Shown piece by piece: positions 51,288 through 59,536 of a stretch of 64,000 nucleotides of DNA; within the stretch, counting starts at the first letter, position 1, and the number at the start of each line of letters is the position of its first letter. The stretch covers positions 18,532 through 82,531 of the forward strand of contig JBOFLF010000061.1 of NCBI GenBank assembly GCA_051657715.1, given 5' to 3'. Source of the stretch: JBOFBH01 sp051657715 (GTDB lineage: Bacteria; Actinomycetota; Actinomycetes; Actinomycetales; Angustibacteraceae). A program made the translations under genes and the position numbers. The notes beneath the pieces were generated by a model, which saw nothing but the letters and a program-made list of their open reading frames with translations, did no database searches and was not told where the DNA came from.

Positions 51288-52051
51288 CTGGCCCGGAGCA
51301 CGGAGTCGCCGGAGTGGGCCGGATCACCGTTGTCCTGCTGGAGGCTGATGTCGACGGTGTGGTACTTGCCGACGATGTCGTTCGGGACGTCCAGGGTGGT
51401 CTGACCACCTGCAGTGATCACCCCGAGCGGGACCATCTTCTTGGTCTGAGGGTCAAGCAACCAGGCGTAGTAAAACCTGCCCTCCTCCGGTCGCAGGCCC
51501 GTGGTGGAGATGGTCATGGCGGTGGAACCGACGGCCGACGGCCGACCCGCCATCGACACCTGACCGCCGCCGGGAGTCGACCCCTGCACTTGTTGCAACA
51601 CGACCGTACGGACGGGTGGGGCAGCAGCCGGGGCTGGGCGACGGTCCTCGCGTAGCGCGTTCAGGCCGGCGCCAGCACCGACGACCACCAGGACGGCCGC
51701 GGCGCACGCAGCTATCGCGACCACCGCCCGGCCGGCCCAGGAAGGTCCCTGACCCCACCGCAGCGGTGGTAGCTCCGCGGCGGCTGGGATGGCGGCTTCC
51801 ATCAGCGCACCAGGCGTGGCGGATGCGGTTCCAGGCACGCCATCAGCGACCGCAGGCCGCGCGGCGACCGGCGCCTGCAGCACTCGGCCCACCGCAGTCA
51901 GCGCACTGTGCACCTCGGCGACGTCCACCAAGTCGGACCGGCACCGCTCGCAGGACCGCAGATGGCTGGCGAGCGCACCGGTGGCCTGCCTGCTGAGCTC
52001 TCCACGCAGGAACGCCACCAGGTCTTCGCTCGTCTCGTCGTCGTGGATCAC
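51281..52051 (-). CDS. Anti-sigma factor, RskA-like with zinc-finger motif
   Basis: A 256-residue protein overlapping the sigma gene as ATGA. The N-terminal cytosolic domain has a ZAS-type motif, HLRSCERCRSDL, where His and two Cys hold zinc. A membrane helix follows (VVAIAACAAAVLVVVGAGAG). The outer domain matches the anti-sigma-K (RskA) family: VQGSTPGGGQVSMAG, TGLRPEEGRFYYAWLLD and VPLGVITAGGQ. It should hold the sigma factor inactive until cut by membrane proteolysis. The partner sigma gene is directly upstream. Confidence 0.93.
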   Translation of the reverse strand: MIHDDETSEDLVAFLRGELSRQATGALASHLRSCERCRSDLVDVAEVHSALTAVGRVLQAPVAARPAVADGVPGTASATPGALMEAAIPAAAELPPLRWGQGPSWAGRAVVAIAACAAAVLVVVGAGAGLNALREDRRPAPAAAPPVRTVVLQQVQGSTPGGGQVSMAGRPSAVGSTAMTISTTGLRPEEGRFYYAWLLDPQTKKMVPLGVITAGGQTTLDVPNDIVGKYHTVDISLQQDNGDPAHSGDSVLRASY

Positions 52052-52677
52052 TGGACGTCCCCTCCTTTCCTAGCGCCGCCGCTCAACCTTGATGCCCGGG
52101 TCCTGCTGGCCGCAGTCGTCGCGGCGACCGCGGCCGAGCCGGCCCCTGCGGCTGCCGAGTCGGCCATGAACTCGGCCAGTGCTTTGGTTCCTCGTGCCAT
52201 CCGTGCCTTGATGGTGCCGATCGGCACTTCGAGCACACTGGCGATCTCGCGCTGCGTGCGGTCCTGGAAGTAGGCCATCTCCAACGCCTCCCGCTGCGAG
52301 CGCGGGAGGCGGGCGAGCGCGGTGCGCAGGTCCGCCGCCCAGGCGTACCGCTCGGCGATCTCCCGGCCGTCCTCACCCACGACGTCCCGCAGGACGTCGA
52401 CCGAGACCACCGTAGTCTTGCGAGCCCGCAGCGTGTCGATGGCGCGTCGCCGGGCGATGGTGAACACCCAGCCGGCGAAGCTTTGCGCCGGGTCGTACCG
52501 GCGGGCGCCGCGCCATACGTCCAGGAAGGTGCGCTGCAGCACGTCCTCGGCCTCGTCGTGGCCGACATGCCGGCGCAGGTAGGCCAGCACGGTCGGGCCG
52601 AGCGAGAGATAGCAGTCCTGCATGGCGGACTCGTCGCCGGCGCGCAGTCGCTGGCCCAGCAGGTCGTCGGTCTCCAC
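52048..52677 (-). CDS. ECF sigma factor of SigK type
   Basis: A 209-residue sigma factor. Region 2 is AYLRRHVGHDEAEDVLQRTFLD followed by FAGWVFTIARRRAIDTLRAR. Region 4 is ARLPRSQREALEMAYFQDRTQ with the helix-turn-helix VPIGTIKARMARG. It is followed, with a 4-bp overlap, by an RskA-like anti-sigma gene, and a fasciclin gene is divergent. The same three elements form the mycobacterial sigK locus controlling mpt70/mpt83. An Ala/Ser-rich tail of about 40 residues extends past the usual end. Confidence 0.92.
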   Translation of the reverse strand: METDDLLGQRLRAGDESAMQDCYLSLGPTVLAYLRRHVGHDEAEDVLQRTFLDVWRGARRYDPAQSFAGWVFTIARRRAIDTLRARKTTVVSVDVLRDVVGEDGREIAERYAWAADLRTALARLPRSQREALEMAYFQDRTQREIASVLEVPIGTIKARMARGTKALAEFMADSAAAGAGSAAVAATTAASRTRASRLSGGARKGGDVQ

Positions 52678-52830
52678 GTCTGTCTTTCGTCAGCACCTGT
52701 TCATCCGGTTGCAGCGTCCGGGGCACTCCGCCAGGGAAACAGTGCGGCAGTCTCGAAGCACCCGATGCAACCGACTGTGGTGCAGACTCGAAGTCACTGA
52801 ATGTCAGCACCTACTCACCCTGGAGGAATC

Positions 52831-53511
52831 GTGGCCTTGATCCGCCGTACTCTCACCGCCCTCACCGCTGCCGGCATGGCCGCCGCAGCAGTGGCTGCGG
52901 CGCCGGCCGCCAGCGCCGAGTCGGAGGAGTCCCACAGTTCCATGAGTGTCTCCGAGTCCGACCGCCACTACCCGCGCAGCCTCGCTGCGGTGCTTGCCGC
53001 CGACGGCCAGACGTACGACCGCAACTCCTCCGACTTCGACATCGTCGACGGCGCGGTCCGCGCTGTGCTGGAGGCCAAGCCCTACAGCCCGGTCGCCGTC
53101 CTCGCCGACGGCTCGACGCCGGTGACCGCGTTCCTCCCGACCGATGGGGCGTTCCGCGCGCTGGTCAAGGACCTGACCGGCAAGACGGTGATCAAGGAGA
53201 CCAACGTGCTGGCTGCGGTGGCCTCGCTGGGCACCGACACGGTGGAGACGGTGCTGCTCTACCACGTCGTGCCGGGCGCGACGATCACCAGCGAGCAGGC
53301 GCTGATGGCGGACGGTGTCGCGCTCACCACCGCTCAGGGCGGCACGTTCACCGTCGACGTGGTGGACCGCTACCGGGCCAAGGTGAAGCTCATCGACCAG
53401 GACTACAACGACCGCAACCCGCGGCTCATCCCAGACGCCCTGGACATCAACGAGGGCAACCCGCAGATCGCCCACGGTATTGACGGGGTGCTGCGCCCGG
53501 CCAACCTCTGA
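52831..53511 (+). CDS. Secreted fasciclin-domain protein
   Basis: About 226 residues from the GTG at 52831; GGAGG lies only 4 nt before it, and an ATG at 52801 or a TTG at 52837 could be used instead. The signal peptide ends AAPAASAES. The FAS1 domain shows VTAFLPTDGAFRALVKDLTG, VLLYHVVPGATIT and DALDINEGNPQIAHGIDGVL. Fasciclin domains mediate adhesion. The mycobacterial proteins MPT70 and MPT83 belong here and are SigK-controlled, which fits the divergent sigma/anti-sigma pair 153 bp away. Confidence 0.92.
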   Translation: MALIRRTLTALTAAGMAAAAVAAAPAASAESEESHSSMSVSESDRHYPRSLAAVLAADGQTYDRNSSDFDIVDGAVRAVLEAKPYSPVAVLADGSTPVTAFLPTDGAFRALVKDLTGKTVIKETNVLAAVASLGTDTVETVLLYHVVPGATITSEQALMADGVALTTAQGGTFTVDVVDRYRAKVKLIDQDYNDRNPRLIPDALDINEGNPQIAHGIDGVLRPANL

Positions 53512-53523
53512 CCGGTCGTGCAG

Positions 53524-53568
53524 CGACGGTCCCGGCCGGTAGAGGGTTCACTCCGGCCGGGACCGTCG
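53524..53568. terminator. Bidirectional hairpin terminator
   Basis: A 16-bp perfect stem, CGACGGTCCCGGCCGG (53524-53539) with 53553-53568, and a 13-nt loop lie between the convergent fasciclin and dinB genes. Confidence 0.85.
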
Positions 53569-53625
53569 TACGTCCCGGGTTGTCGGGCCGTCTCCTGCGC
53601 CGGACAAGCCGTGAAGCGGCCATGA

Positions 53626-55089
53626 TCAGGAAGTCGTCGGGGGACTCGCCGCCTCCGCCTCGACATCTACGTAGGCGAGGTGGCCGGGGGCCGACGTGAG
53701 GTCCGGGTCGCCAGTCGCGAAGGTCCGGATCGGCCCGGGTGATGTGCCCGGGCCTTCGAACCGCACCGTCACGCGCCCCAACCCGCTCCCCCACACCCAC
53801 CCGTGCCCGTACCTGCGGTGCTGGACGTCGGCGCCGGGCGCCCACTCGGGTGGCGCCCGGCGTGCGGTCGTGGGGTCGACCGATGGACCGCTGTCACGGC
53901 CGGCCGACCACGTCGGCGGTTCATCGCCTGGATCGCCAATCGCGTCGGCCTGGCCAGTCGGGATATCGGGTGGCCAGGCCACCAGGTCTGGCTGCACCCA
54001 GTCGGACAGGCCGCCGACACCAACGCCGAGCAGCCGCACCCCACCGGCCATCGACCAGTCCAAGGTGTCGACGTCGGCGAGCAGCCGACGCGCGTCCCGG
54101 GCGATGCCGGCGGCGGCGTCCAGCGGCTCGCGGCGGGTGTGCGAGCGGGTCCGGGTGGTGAAATCGGCGAACCGCATCTTGAGCATGACGGTGCGCCCCG
54201 CCCACCCCTCGCGCTGAAGACGACGAGCCACACGCGCGGACAGCAGATCGAGCTCAGCGGCCATCGCCACCGGGTCGCGCAGGTCCGTCGCGAAGGTCTC
54301 CTCCACCGAGACCGACTTGGTCTCCCGCTCGGCCACCACCCGGCGATCGTCCTGACCGCGAGCGAGGGCGAGCAGACCGGCACCGTGGGCGGCGCCCAGC
54401 AACCGGACGGTCTCCCGGTCGTCCATCGCGGCGAGCGCCGCCACGGTGTGGATGCCGATGCCACGCAACCGGGCCGCGGTGGCCGGCCCGACCCCGGCCA
54501 GCGCCTGTACCGGGAGCGGCGCGAGGAAGCCGCCGACGTCCGCGGGGTGCACGACGCGCAGGCCATCCGGCTTCGCGGACTCACTGGCCAGCTTGGCCAC
54601 GCTCAGGCTCGGACCCAGCCCCACCGACCCGGTCAGGCCACCGGTGACCTCGCGGATCCGCCGCCTCAGCCAGCTCGCGATCTGGACGAGGTCGCTGGCC
54701 GAGTTGGCAACGGCGCCGTCCGCCGAGCTCGGACCTGGACGCGGCGGCACCGCCAGGTCGGCGTACGCCTCATCGATACTGACCTGCTGCACCAGACCGG
54801 ACACCGCGTGCATCTGGGCCATCACGAGATCACTGGCTGCTCGGTACGCCGAGAACCGAGGCGACAGGTAGGCCGCGTGCGGGCAGCGACGCCGCGCCTC
54901 CGCCACCGGCATGGCCGACCGGACACCGTGCCGTCGTGCCTCGTAGGACGCCGTCGCCACCACACCCCGGACCCCCAGCCCACCGACGACGACCGGGCGA
55001 CCACGCAGCGAAGGCTTGTCACGCTGCTCGACGGCCGCGAAGAAGGAGTCGAGGTCCACGTGCAGGATGTCGGCCTGGGGACGCACCAC
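53626..55089 (-). CDS. dinB: DNA polymerase IV (Y-family)
   Basis: A 487-residue translesion polymerase. The start is taken as the GTG at 55089 before RPQADILHVDLD; no ATG is in frame nearby. Active-site acids are in LHVDLDSFFAAVEQ and VSIDEAYADL, with ATASYEARRHGV between. A helix-hairpin-helix near residue 225 is GVGPATAARLRGIGIHT, and the little-finger domain follows. The C-terminal 90 residues are an actinobacterial extension with HRRYGHGWVWGSG. It copies damaged DNA with low fidelity. No LexA box is evident upstream. Confidence 0.94.
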   Translation of the reverse strand: MVRPQADILHVDLDSFFAAVEQRDKPSLRGRPVVVGGLGVRGVVATASYEARRHGVRSAMPVAEARRRCPHAAYLSPRFSAYRAASDLVMAQMHAVSGLVQQVSIDEAYADLAVPPRPGPSSADGAVANSASDLVQIASWLRRRIREVTGGLTGSVGLGPSLSVAKLASESAKPDGLRVVHPADVGGFLAPLPVQALAGVGPATAARLRGIGIHTVAALAAMDDRETVRLLGAAHGAGLLALARGQDDRRVVAERETKSVSVEETFATDLRDPVAMAAELDLLSARVARRLQREGWAGRTVMLKMRFADFTTRTRSHTRREPLDAAAGIARDARRLLADVDTLDWSMAGGVRLLGVGVGGLSDWVQPDLVAWPPDIPTGQADAIGDPGDEPPTWSAGRDSGPSVDPTTARRAPPEWAPGADVQHRRYGHGWVWGSGLGRVTVRFEGPGTSPGPIRTFATGDPDLTSAPGHLAYVDVEAEAASPPTTS

Positions 55090-55266
55090 CCCATGGTGCC
55101 GGTGGCCCCCGACAATCGTGGGCCACACCCACACCCGGGTCGACCACACCTGGACCGACCAGTTCGTGTTGGATGGCAGCCAGATCGACCCTCGCCCCGC
55201 CACGGACCTCACCCCACCACGATCTGCATCCCTCGACCTGTGCACCACGACCCCAAGGACGCCCGC

Positions 55267-57261
55267 ATGCCCAGCGCTCCCGACGCCGCGCACGCCGCCG
55301 CCGCGACCGTGTTCGCCGCCGTCCCGCAGCTGTCGGCACATCGGGTGCAGACCTTCGCGCTCCGCCTGGACCACTGGTGGGACGATCTGGACGCTGGGCT
55401 GCGCGGCGCCTACCCCGACGCCGTCGCAGACGCGCTCGCACTGCGCATCGTCACGCTCACGGCCATGGCGTACGTCGAGCGCGACGACGACCTCGCCGCA
55501 CTCGACGAGGCCCGTACTCTGCGTGCGGACTGGTTCCAGCGCCCCGAGATGCTTGGCTACGCGGCATACGTGGACCGATTCGGCGGCACCCTCACCGGTG
55601 TGGTGGACCGGCTGCCCTACCTGCGGGAGCTGGGCGTCACCTACCTGCACCTGATGCCGCTGCTGCAGCCCCGCCCGGGAGACAGCGACGGGGGATACGC
55701 GGTCGCCGACTACCGCACCGTCCGCGAGGACCTCGGCACGATCGACGACCTGCGCGGCCTCGCCCGACGGCTGCGCGCCGAGGGCATCAGTCTGGTGCTG
55801 GACCTGGTGCTCAACCACGTGGCCCGCGAGCACGCCTGGGCGCAGGCGGCCCGCGATGGCGACCAGCGGTATCGGGACTACTTCTACGTCTACCCGGACC
55901 GCACCGAGCCGGATGCCTACGAAGCCGCCCTGCCCGAGGTTTTCCCGGACACCGCACCCGGCAACTTCACCTGGGACACGGAGCTGGACGCCTGGGTCTG
56001 GACGACCTTCAACACGTTCCAGTGGGACGTCAACTGGGCCAACCCGGACGTCTTCGCCGAGTACGCGGACATCGTGCTGTACCTCGCGAACGCCGGGGTC
56101 GAGGTGTTCCGGTTGGACGCGATCGCCTTCACCTGGAAACGGCTCGGCACCAGCTGCCAGAACCAGCCGGAGGTGCACGCGCTCACCCAGGCGCTGCGCG
56201 CGGTGGCGCGGATCGCCTGCCCGGCGGTGGCGTTCAAGGCCGAGGCGATCGTCGGGCCGAACGAGCTGATGGCGTACTTGGGGCGCGGCGAACACCACGG
56301 CCGGGTCAGCGACCTGGCGTACCACAACAGCCTGATGGTCCAGGTGTGGTCGATGCTGGCGTCCGGCGAGGTGCGGCTGGCGGTGCACGCGCTGCGGCGG
56401 CTGATGCCACGGCCGGCGACCACCGCCTGGGTCACGTACCTGCGCTGCCACGACGACATCGGCTGGGCGGTGGACGACGGGGACGCCGCCGCGGTCGGCC
56501 TGGGCGGTGGCCCGCACCGGGCGTTCCTGTCCGACTGGTACAGCGGCCAGTTCAAGGGGTCGCCGGCGCGGGGGCAGGTGTTCCAGTACAACGAGGAGAC
56601 CGGCGACCGGCGGATCAGCGGATCAGCGGCCGACCTGTGCGGAGTCGGCACCGGACTGGACGTCGAGCTGAAGACGGGGAAAAGCGCCGACCTGGACCGG
56701 GCGGTCGCCCGGCTGCTGCTCGGGCATGCCGTGGTGCTGGGCTGGGGTGGGATCCCGGTGTTGTGGATGGGCGACGAGCTCGGTCTGCTGGGCGACCCGC
56801 ACTGGGCGGACGACCCGACGCACGCTGCCGACAACCGTTGGGCGCACCGTCCGCGGATGCCGTGGGACACCGCCCAGCGCCGGCACGACCGGCAGGTTGT
56901 CGCCGGCCGGGTGTACGCCGGGCTCCGGCGGATCATCGACGCCCGCGCCGGGCTTCCCCAGCTGCATGCGGCCACCGACCCGCAGCTGCTCGACCTGCTC
57001 GACCCGGGAGTGTTCGCGGTGCTGCGCCCGCACCCGATCGGCCCGCTGCTGGAGCTGTTCAACGTCACCCCGGACTGGCGCCCGTGGCCGGCGTGGCGGC
57101 TGCACGAGCTCGGTCTGCCGCCGCTGGCTGAGGAGCTGGACGCGCCCGGCCCGCACACCGTCGACGTGCTCACCGGCACGGCGGTGACCGTCGGCGGTGA
57201 CGGCAACGTCTGGCTCCCGCCGTACGCCGCGTGGTGGCTGGTGCAACGGTTACCTGCCTGA
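55267..57261 (+). CDS. Amylosucrase (GH13)
   Basis: A 664-residue enzyme from the ATG at 55267 (AAGGA 7 nt upstream). It is a GH13 barrel of the amylosucrase type, with an N-terminal helical domain (LSAHRVQTFALRLDHWWDD). The nucleophile Asp lies in FRLDAIAF near 284, the acid Glu in FKAEAIVGPNE near 326 and the third Asp in RCHDDIGW near 396. These positions closely match the characterised Neisseria enzyme. It uses sucrose to build alpha-1,4-glucan and releases fructose. No signal peptide is seen and no sucrose or glycogen genes adjoin. Confidence 0.93.
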   Translation: MPSAPDAAHAAAATVFAAVPQLSAHRVQTFALRLDHWWDDLDAGLRGAYPDAVADALALRIVTLTAMAYVERDDDLAALDEARTLRADWFQRPEMLGYAAYVDRFGGTLTGVVDRLPYLRELGVTYLHLMPLLQPRPGDSDGGYAVADYRTVREDLGTIDDLRGLARRLRAEGISLVLDLVLNHVAREHAWAQAARDGDQRYRDYFYVYPDRTEPDAYEAALPEVFPDTAPGNFTWDTELDAWVWTTFNTFQWDVNWANPDVFAEYADIVLYLANAGVEVFRLDAIAFTWKRLGTSCQNQPEVHALTQALRAVARIACPAVAFKAEAIVGPNELMAYLGRGEHHGRVSDLAYHNSLMVQVWSMLASGEVRLAVHALRRLMPRPATTAWVTYLRCHDDIGWAVDDGDAAAVGLGGGPHRAFLSDWYSGQFKGSPARGQVFQYNEETGDRRISGSAADLCGVGTGLDVELKTGKSADLDRAVARLLLGHAVVLGWGGIPVLWMGDELGLLGDPHWADDPTHAADNRWAHRPRMPWDTAQRRHDRQVVAGRVYAGLRRIIDARAGLPQLHAATDPQLLDLLDPGVFAVLRPHPIGPLLELFNVTPDWRPWPAWRLHELGLPPLAEELDAPGPHTVDVLTGTAVTVGGDGNVWLPPYAAWWLVQRLPA

Positions 57262-57340
57262 CAGCACCCATCGTGGACAGGCGCACTGGGGATCGTGCTG
57301 GCCGGCGCTGGCCAAGCGAAGTCCAGCTGGCGTCAGCAGC

Positions 57341-57817
57341 TCAACGAACGACGACCACGGTGCAGGGCGCGTGCCGGACCACCTGCTCGGCCACCGAGCC
57401 GAGCCGGAGCCCGGCGAACCCACCACGCCCGCGTTGCCCGACGACCAAGAGGTCGACGCGCACGGCGACCGCGAGCAGGGTCTGCGCGGCCGGCCCGTGC
57501 ACCTGGTGGGGGTACACGGTGAGATCACCCAGACCGTGCGGGTCGTCGGCGCGCAGCGCACCAACGGCTTCGCTGGTGCGGGCGGCGACGGTGTCCGCGC
57601 ACTCCTGCATCGATGGCACCGTCCCGAACGGCGCCCCCGTCTCGCTGATCGCCGTGGACAGCACCCAAACCCGGACGACGTGCAACGGCACCGCTCGCCG
57701 CCGCGCCTCGTCGGCGGCCCAGGCGAGCGCCCGATCGGCCAGCTCGGACCCGTCCCAGCCGACCACGATCCCCCCGTCGATCGGTGGGTCCAGGTGCGGC
57801 GGTTCGGTGCTGCGCAT
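57341..57817 (-). CDS. Universal stress protein (UspA family)
   Basis: A 158-residue single-domain protein. It has the N-terminal strand IVVGWDGSELADRALAWAA and the ATP-binding loop GQRGRGGFAGLRLGSVAE (G-2x-G-9x-GS). It ends with VVRHAPCTVVVVR. Proteins of this type bind ATP and are induced in stress or hypoxia. It converges with the amylosucrase gene. An Asp (GWDGS) stands at the conserved position after the first strand. Confidence 0.93.
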   Translation of the reverse strand: MRSTEPPHLDPPIDGGIVVGWDGSELADRALAWAADEARRRAVPLHVVRVWVLSTAISETGAPFGTVPSMQECADTVAARTSEAVGALRADDPHGLGDLTVYPHQVHGPAAQTLLAVAVRVDLLVVGQRGRGGFAGLRLGSVAEQVVRHAPCTVVVVR

Positions 57818-58068
57818 CCGGCTATCCTGCCAGGCCTGCCGATGGACGGACAGCGCGTCGCGGCCTGCGCGACAACCCCATAACGGCGAGCTGGTGTCCT
57901 GCGCCGGGAGGTTTCGCGTTGTGGCGGGCGTCCCGAACTCGGGCCTGCGTCGGCGCTAGGGTCGCCTGACGGGAACTAGCCGTCCTCGACGTCCGTCATC
58001 ATGGACGACGACCACCCGCCCGACTGCCCACCGAGACGATTGCCCGCCGACATCCCGCGGCACCACTA
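57818..58068. other. Intergenic region before DUF3105 gene
   Basis: No protein family is visible here. It contains the promoters for the divergent stress-protein and DUF3105 genes. A tandem-repeat block follows directly at 58069. Confidence 0.5.
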
Positions 58069-58165
58069 GTGCCGGACCAAGCACCGCGCCGGACCAAACC
58101 GTTCCTGACCGAACACCGTGCCACCCCGAACACCGTGCCGGACCGAACAGCGTGCCGGACCGAAC
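58069..58165. repeat. 17-bp imperfect tandem repeats in a leader
   Basis: About six units of roughly 17 bp related to GTGCCGGACCGAACACC run from 58069 to 58165, the second 2 bp short and the last partial. They end 10 bp before the GTG of the DUF3105 gene and adjoin its ribosome binding site. They lie outside any gene, so they may affect expression. Confidence 0.85.
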
Positions 58166-58175
58166 GAGGAGAGAC

Positions 58176-58823
58176 GTGCCCAAGAAGCAGGATGCCCGCG
58201 ACCGCGCGGCTCGGGTGGCAGCCATGCGCGCTGCCCAGCAGCGTAAGGAACGTCGCCGGACGATCGTCATCATCGGGGTCGCGCTGGTGACGGTATTGGC
58301 CATAGCCGCTGCGGTCACCGTGGCCATCGTGCGCGAGCAGAACCAGAAGGAGCGCCTCGAAGCCGCGGCCAAGGCACCCATCTCCGGCGTCCAGGAGTTC
58401 AAGAACCTCGGCCGCAAGCACGTGCAGACCCCGGTGACCTATCCACAGAACCCACCGGCCGGCGGCGACCATACCCCGGTCTGGACCAACTGCGGCGTCT
58501 ACACGAACCAGCTCGCCAACGAGCCGGCGGTGCACTCGATGGAACACGGCGCGGTGTGGATCACCTACCGTCCCGGCTTGGCCAAAGACCAGCTTGACCG
58601 CCTCACCAGGCTGGCCGAGGCCCGCGACTACGTGCTGCTCAGCCCATACGAGGGACTGCCGTCGCCGGTCGTCGCAAGCGCGTGGGGACTGCAGCTGAAG
58701 CTGGAGAACGCCAGCGATCCCCGGTTGGAACGGTTCCTGGTCAAGTACGTCCAAGGCCCGCAGACACCGGAGCCGGGTTCGGCGTGCACCGGCGGCCTGG
58801 ACGGCGCGGGCCAGACTCCCTGA
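58176..58823 (+). CDS. DUF3105 membrane protein
   Basis: A 215-residue protein from the GTG at 58176 (GAGGAGA upstream). It has a very basic start, one membrane helix (TIVIIGVALVTVLAIAAAVT) and an extracytoplasmic DUF3105 domain: YPQNPPAGGDHTPVWTNCGV, AVHSMEHGAVWITYRP and LLSPYEGLPSPVVASAWG. Conserved His, Met and Cys residues suggest a metal, perhaps copper, but this is not proven. The DUF305 gene follows after 10 bp; the two families are frequently paired. Confidence 0.92.
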   Translation: MPKKQDARDRAARVAAMRAAQQRKERRRTIVIIGVALVTVLAIAAAVTVAIVREQNQKERLEAAAKAPISGVQEFKNLGRKHVQTPVTYPQNPPAGGDHTPVWTNCGVYTNQLANEPAVHSMEHGAVWITYRPGLAKDQLDRLTRLAEARDYVLLSPYEGLPSPVVASAWGLQLKLENASDPRLERFLVKYVQGPQTPEPGSACTGGLDGAGQTP

Positions 58824-58833
58824 GCGTCACACC

Positions 58834-59532
58834 ATGAGCACCGACCTGTGGAGGGGCAGGACGCCGCTGCTGGCAGTCGGCGTGGTCGCGGTGATGGTTG
58901 CGCTGGTCGCTGGCCTGCTCGCCGGTTCACGACTGCCCGCTGATGGATCGACCGGCCTGCCCGACGACGCCTCGGTGGACGCCGGCTTCGCCCGCGACAT
59001 GCAGGCGCACCACAACCAGGCGGTCGAGATGGCGCAGCTGATGATCAGCCGGGCTAAGGACCCGCAGCTGCGCGTTCTGGCATGGGACATCTTGCTCACC
59101 CAGCAGCAGCAGACCGGTCAGATGTATGGCTGGCTGGCCGGCTGGGGCTTGACCCAGGGCACCTCCCGCACCCCGATGGCCTGGGCTCAAGGCGCCGCCG
59201 GCATGTCGGGGATGGACCATGGCGGGACGTCCGTGAGCAGCGGGGCGACCCCTACCGGCGCCACCGCGCGGATGCCGGGGATGGCCAGCGACCGAGATCT
59301 GCGGCTGCTGCGGAACTCGACCGGCCTGGAGGCCGAGCGTCGGTTCCTACAGCTGATGATCCCGCACCACCAGGGCGGGGTGGTGATGGCCCGGGTGGCC
59401 GCGGCGCAGGCCGGCCAGCCCCAGGTCAGGCTGCTGGCCAGCACGATCGTGGAGTCCCAGACGGCGGAGATCGCCGCTCTGCGAGAACTGCTGACCGCCC
59501 GCGGTGGCCCAGTGCCGCAAGGCGACCGGTAA
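58834..59532 (+). CDS. DUF305 protein
   Basis: A 232-residue protein with a signal anchor (LLAVGVVAVMVALVAGLLAG). The DUF305 ferritin-like bundle has FARDMQAHHNQAVEMAQLMI near residue 52 and the second copy of the motif in LQLMIPHHQGGVVMARVAA. Met/His-rich segments (MSGMDHGG, MPGMAS) lie between them. The paired His and Met residues suggest copper or other metal binding outside the membrane. It is probably co-transcribed with the DUF3105 gene. Confidence 0.93.
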   Translation: MSTDLWRGRTPLLAVGVVAVMVALVAGLLAGSRLPADGSTGLPDDASVDAGFARDMQAHHNQAVEMAQLMISRAKDPQLRVLAWDILLTQQQQTGQMYGWLAGWGLTQGTSRTPMAWAQGAAGMSGMDHGGTSVSSGATPTGATARMPGMASDRDLRLLRNSTGLEAERRFLQLMIPHHQGGVVMARVAAAQAGQPQVRLLASTIVESQTAEIAALRELLTARGGPVPQGDR

Positions 59533-59536
59533 GCCC

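Noticed and set aside
53803..55266. Extension of the amylosucrase frame upstream through dinB
   Set aside because: DinB motifs are on the other strand and amylosucrase homology begins only after 55267.
55917..57206. Minus-strand frame inside amylosucrase
   Set aside because: It is Ser/Pro/Thr-rich, an antisense shadow without domains.
58000..58068. 22-codon leader peptide frame
   Set aside because: It has no ribosome binding site, and its composition is as expected by chance.
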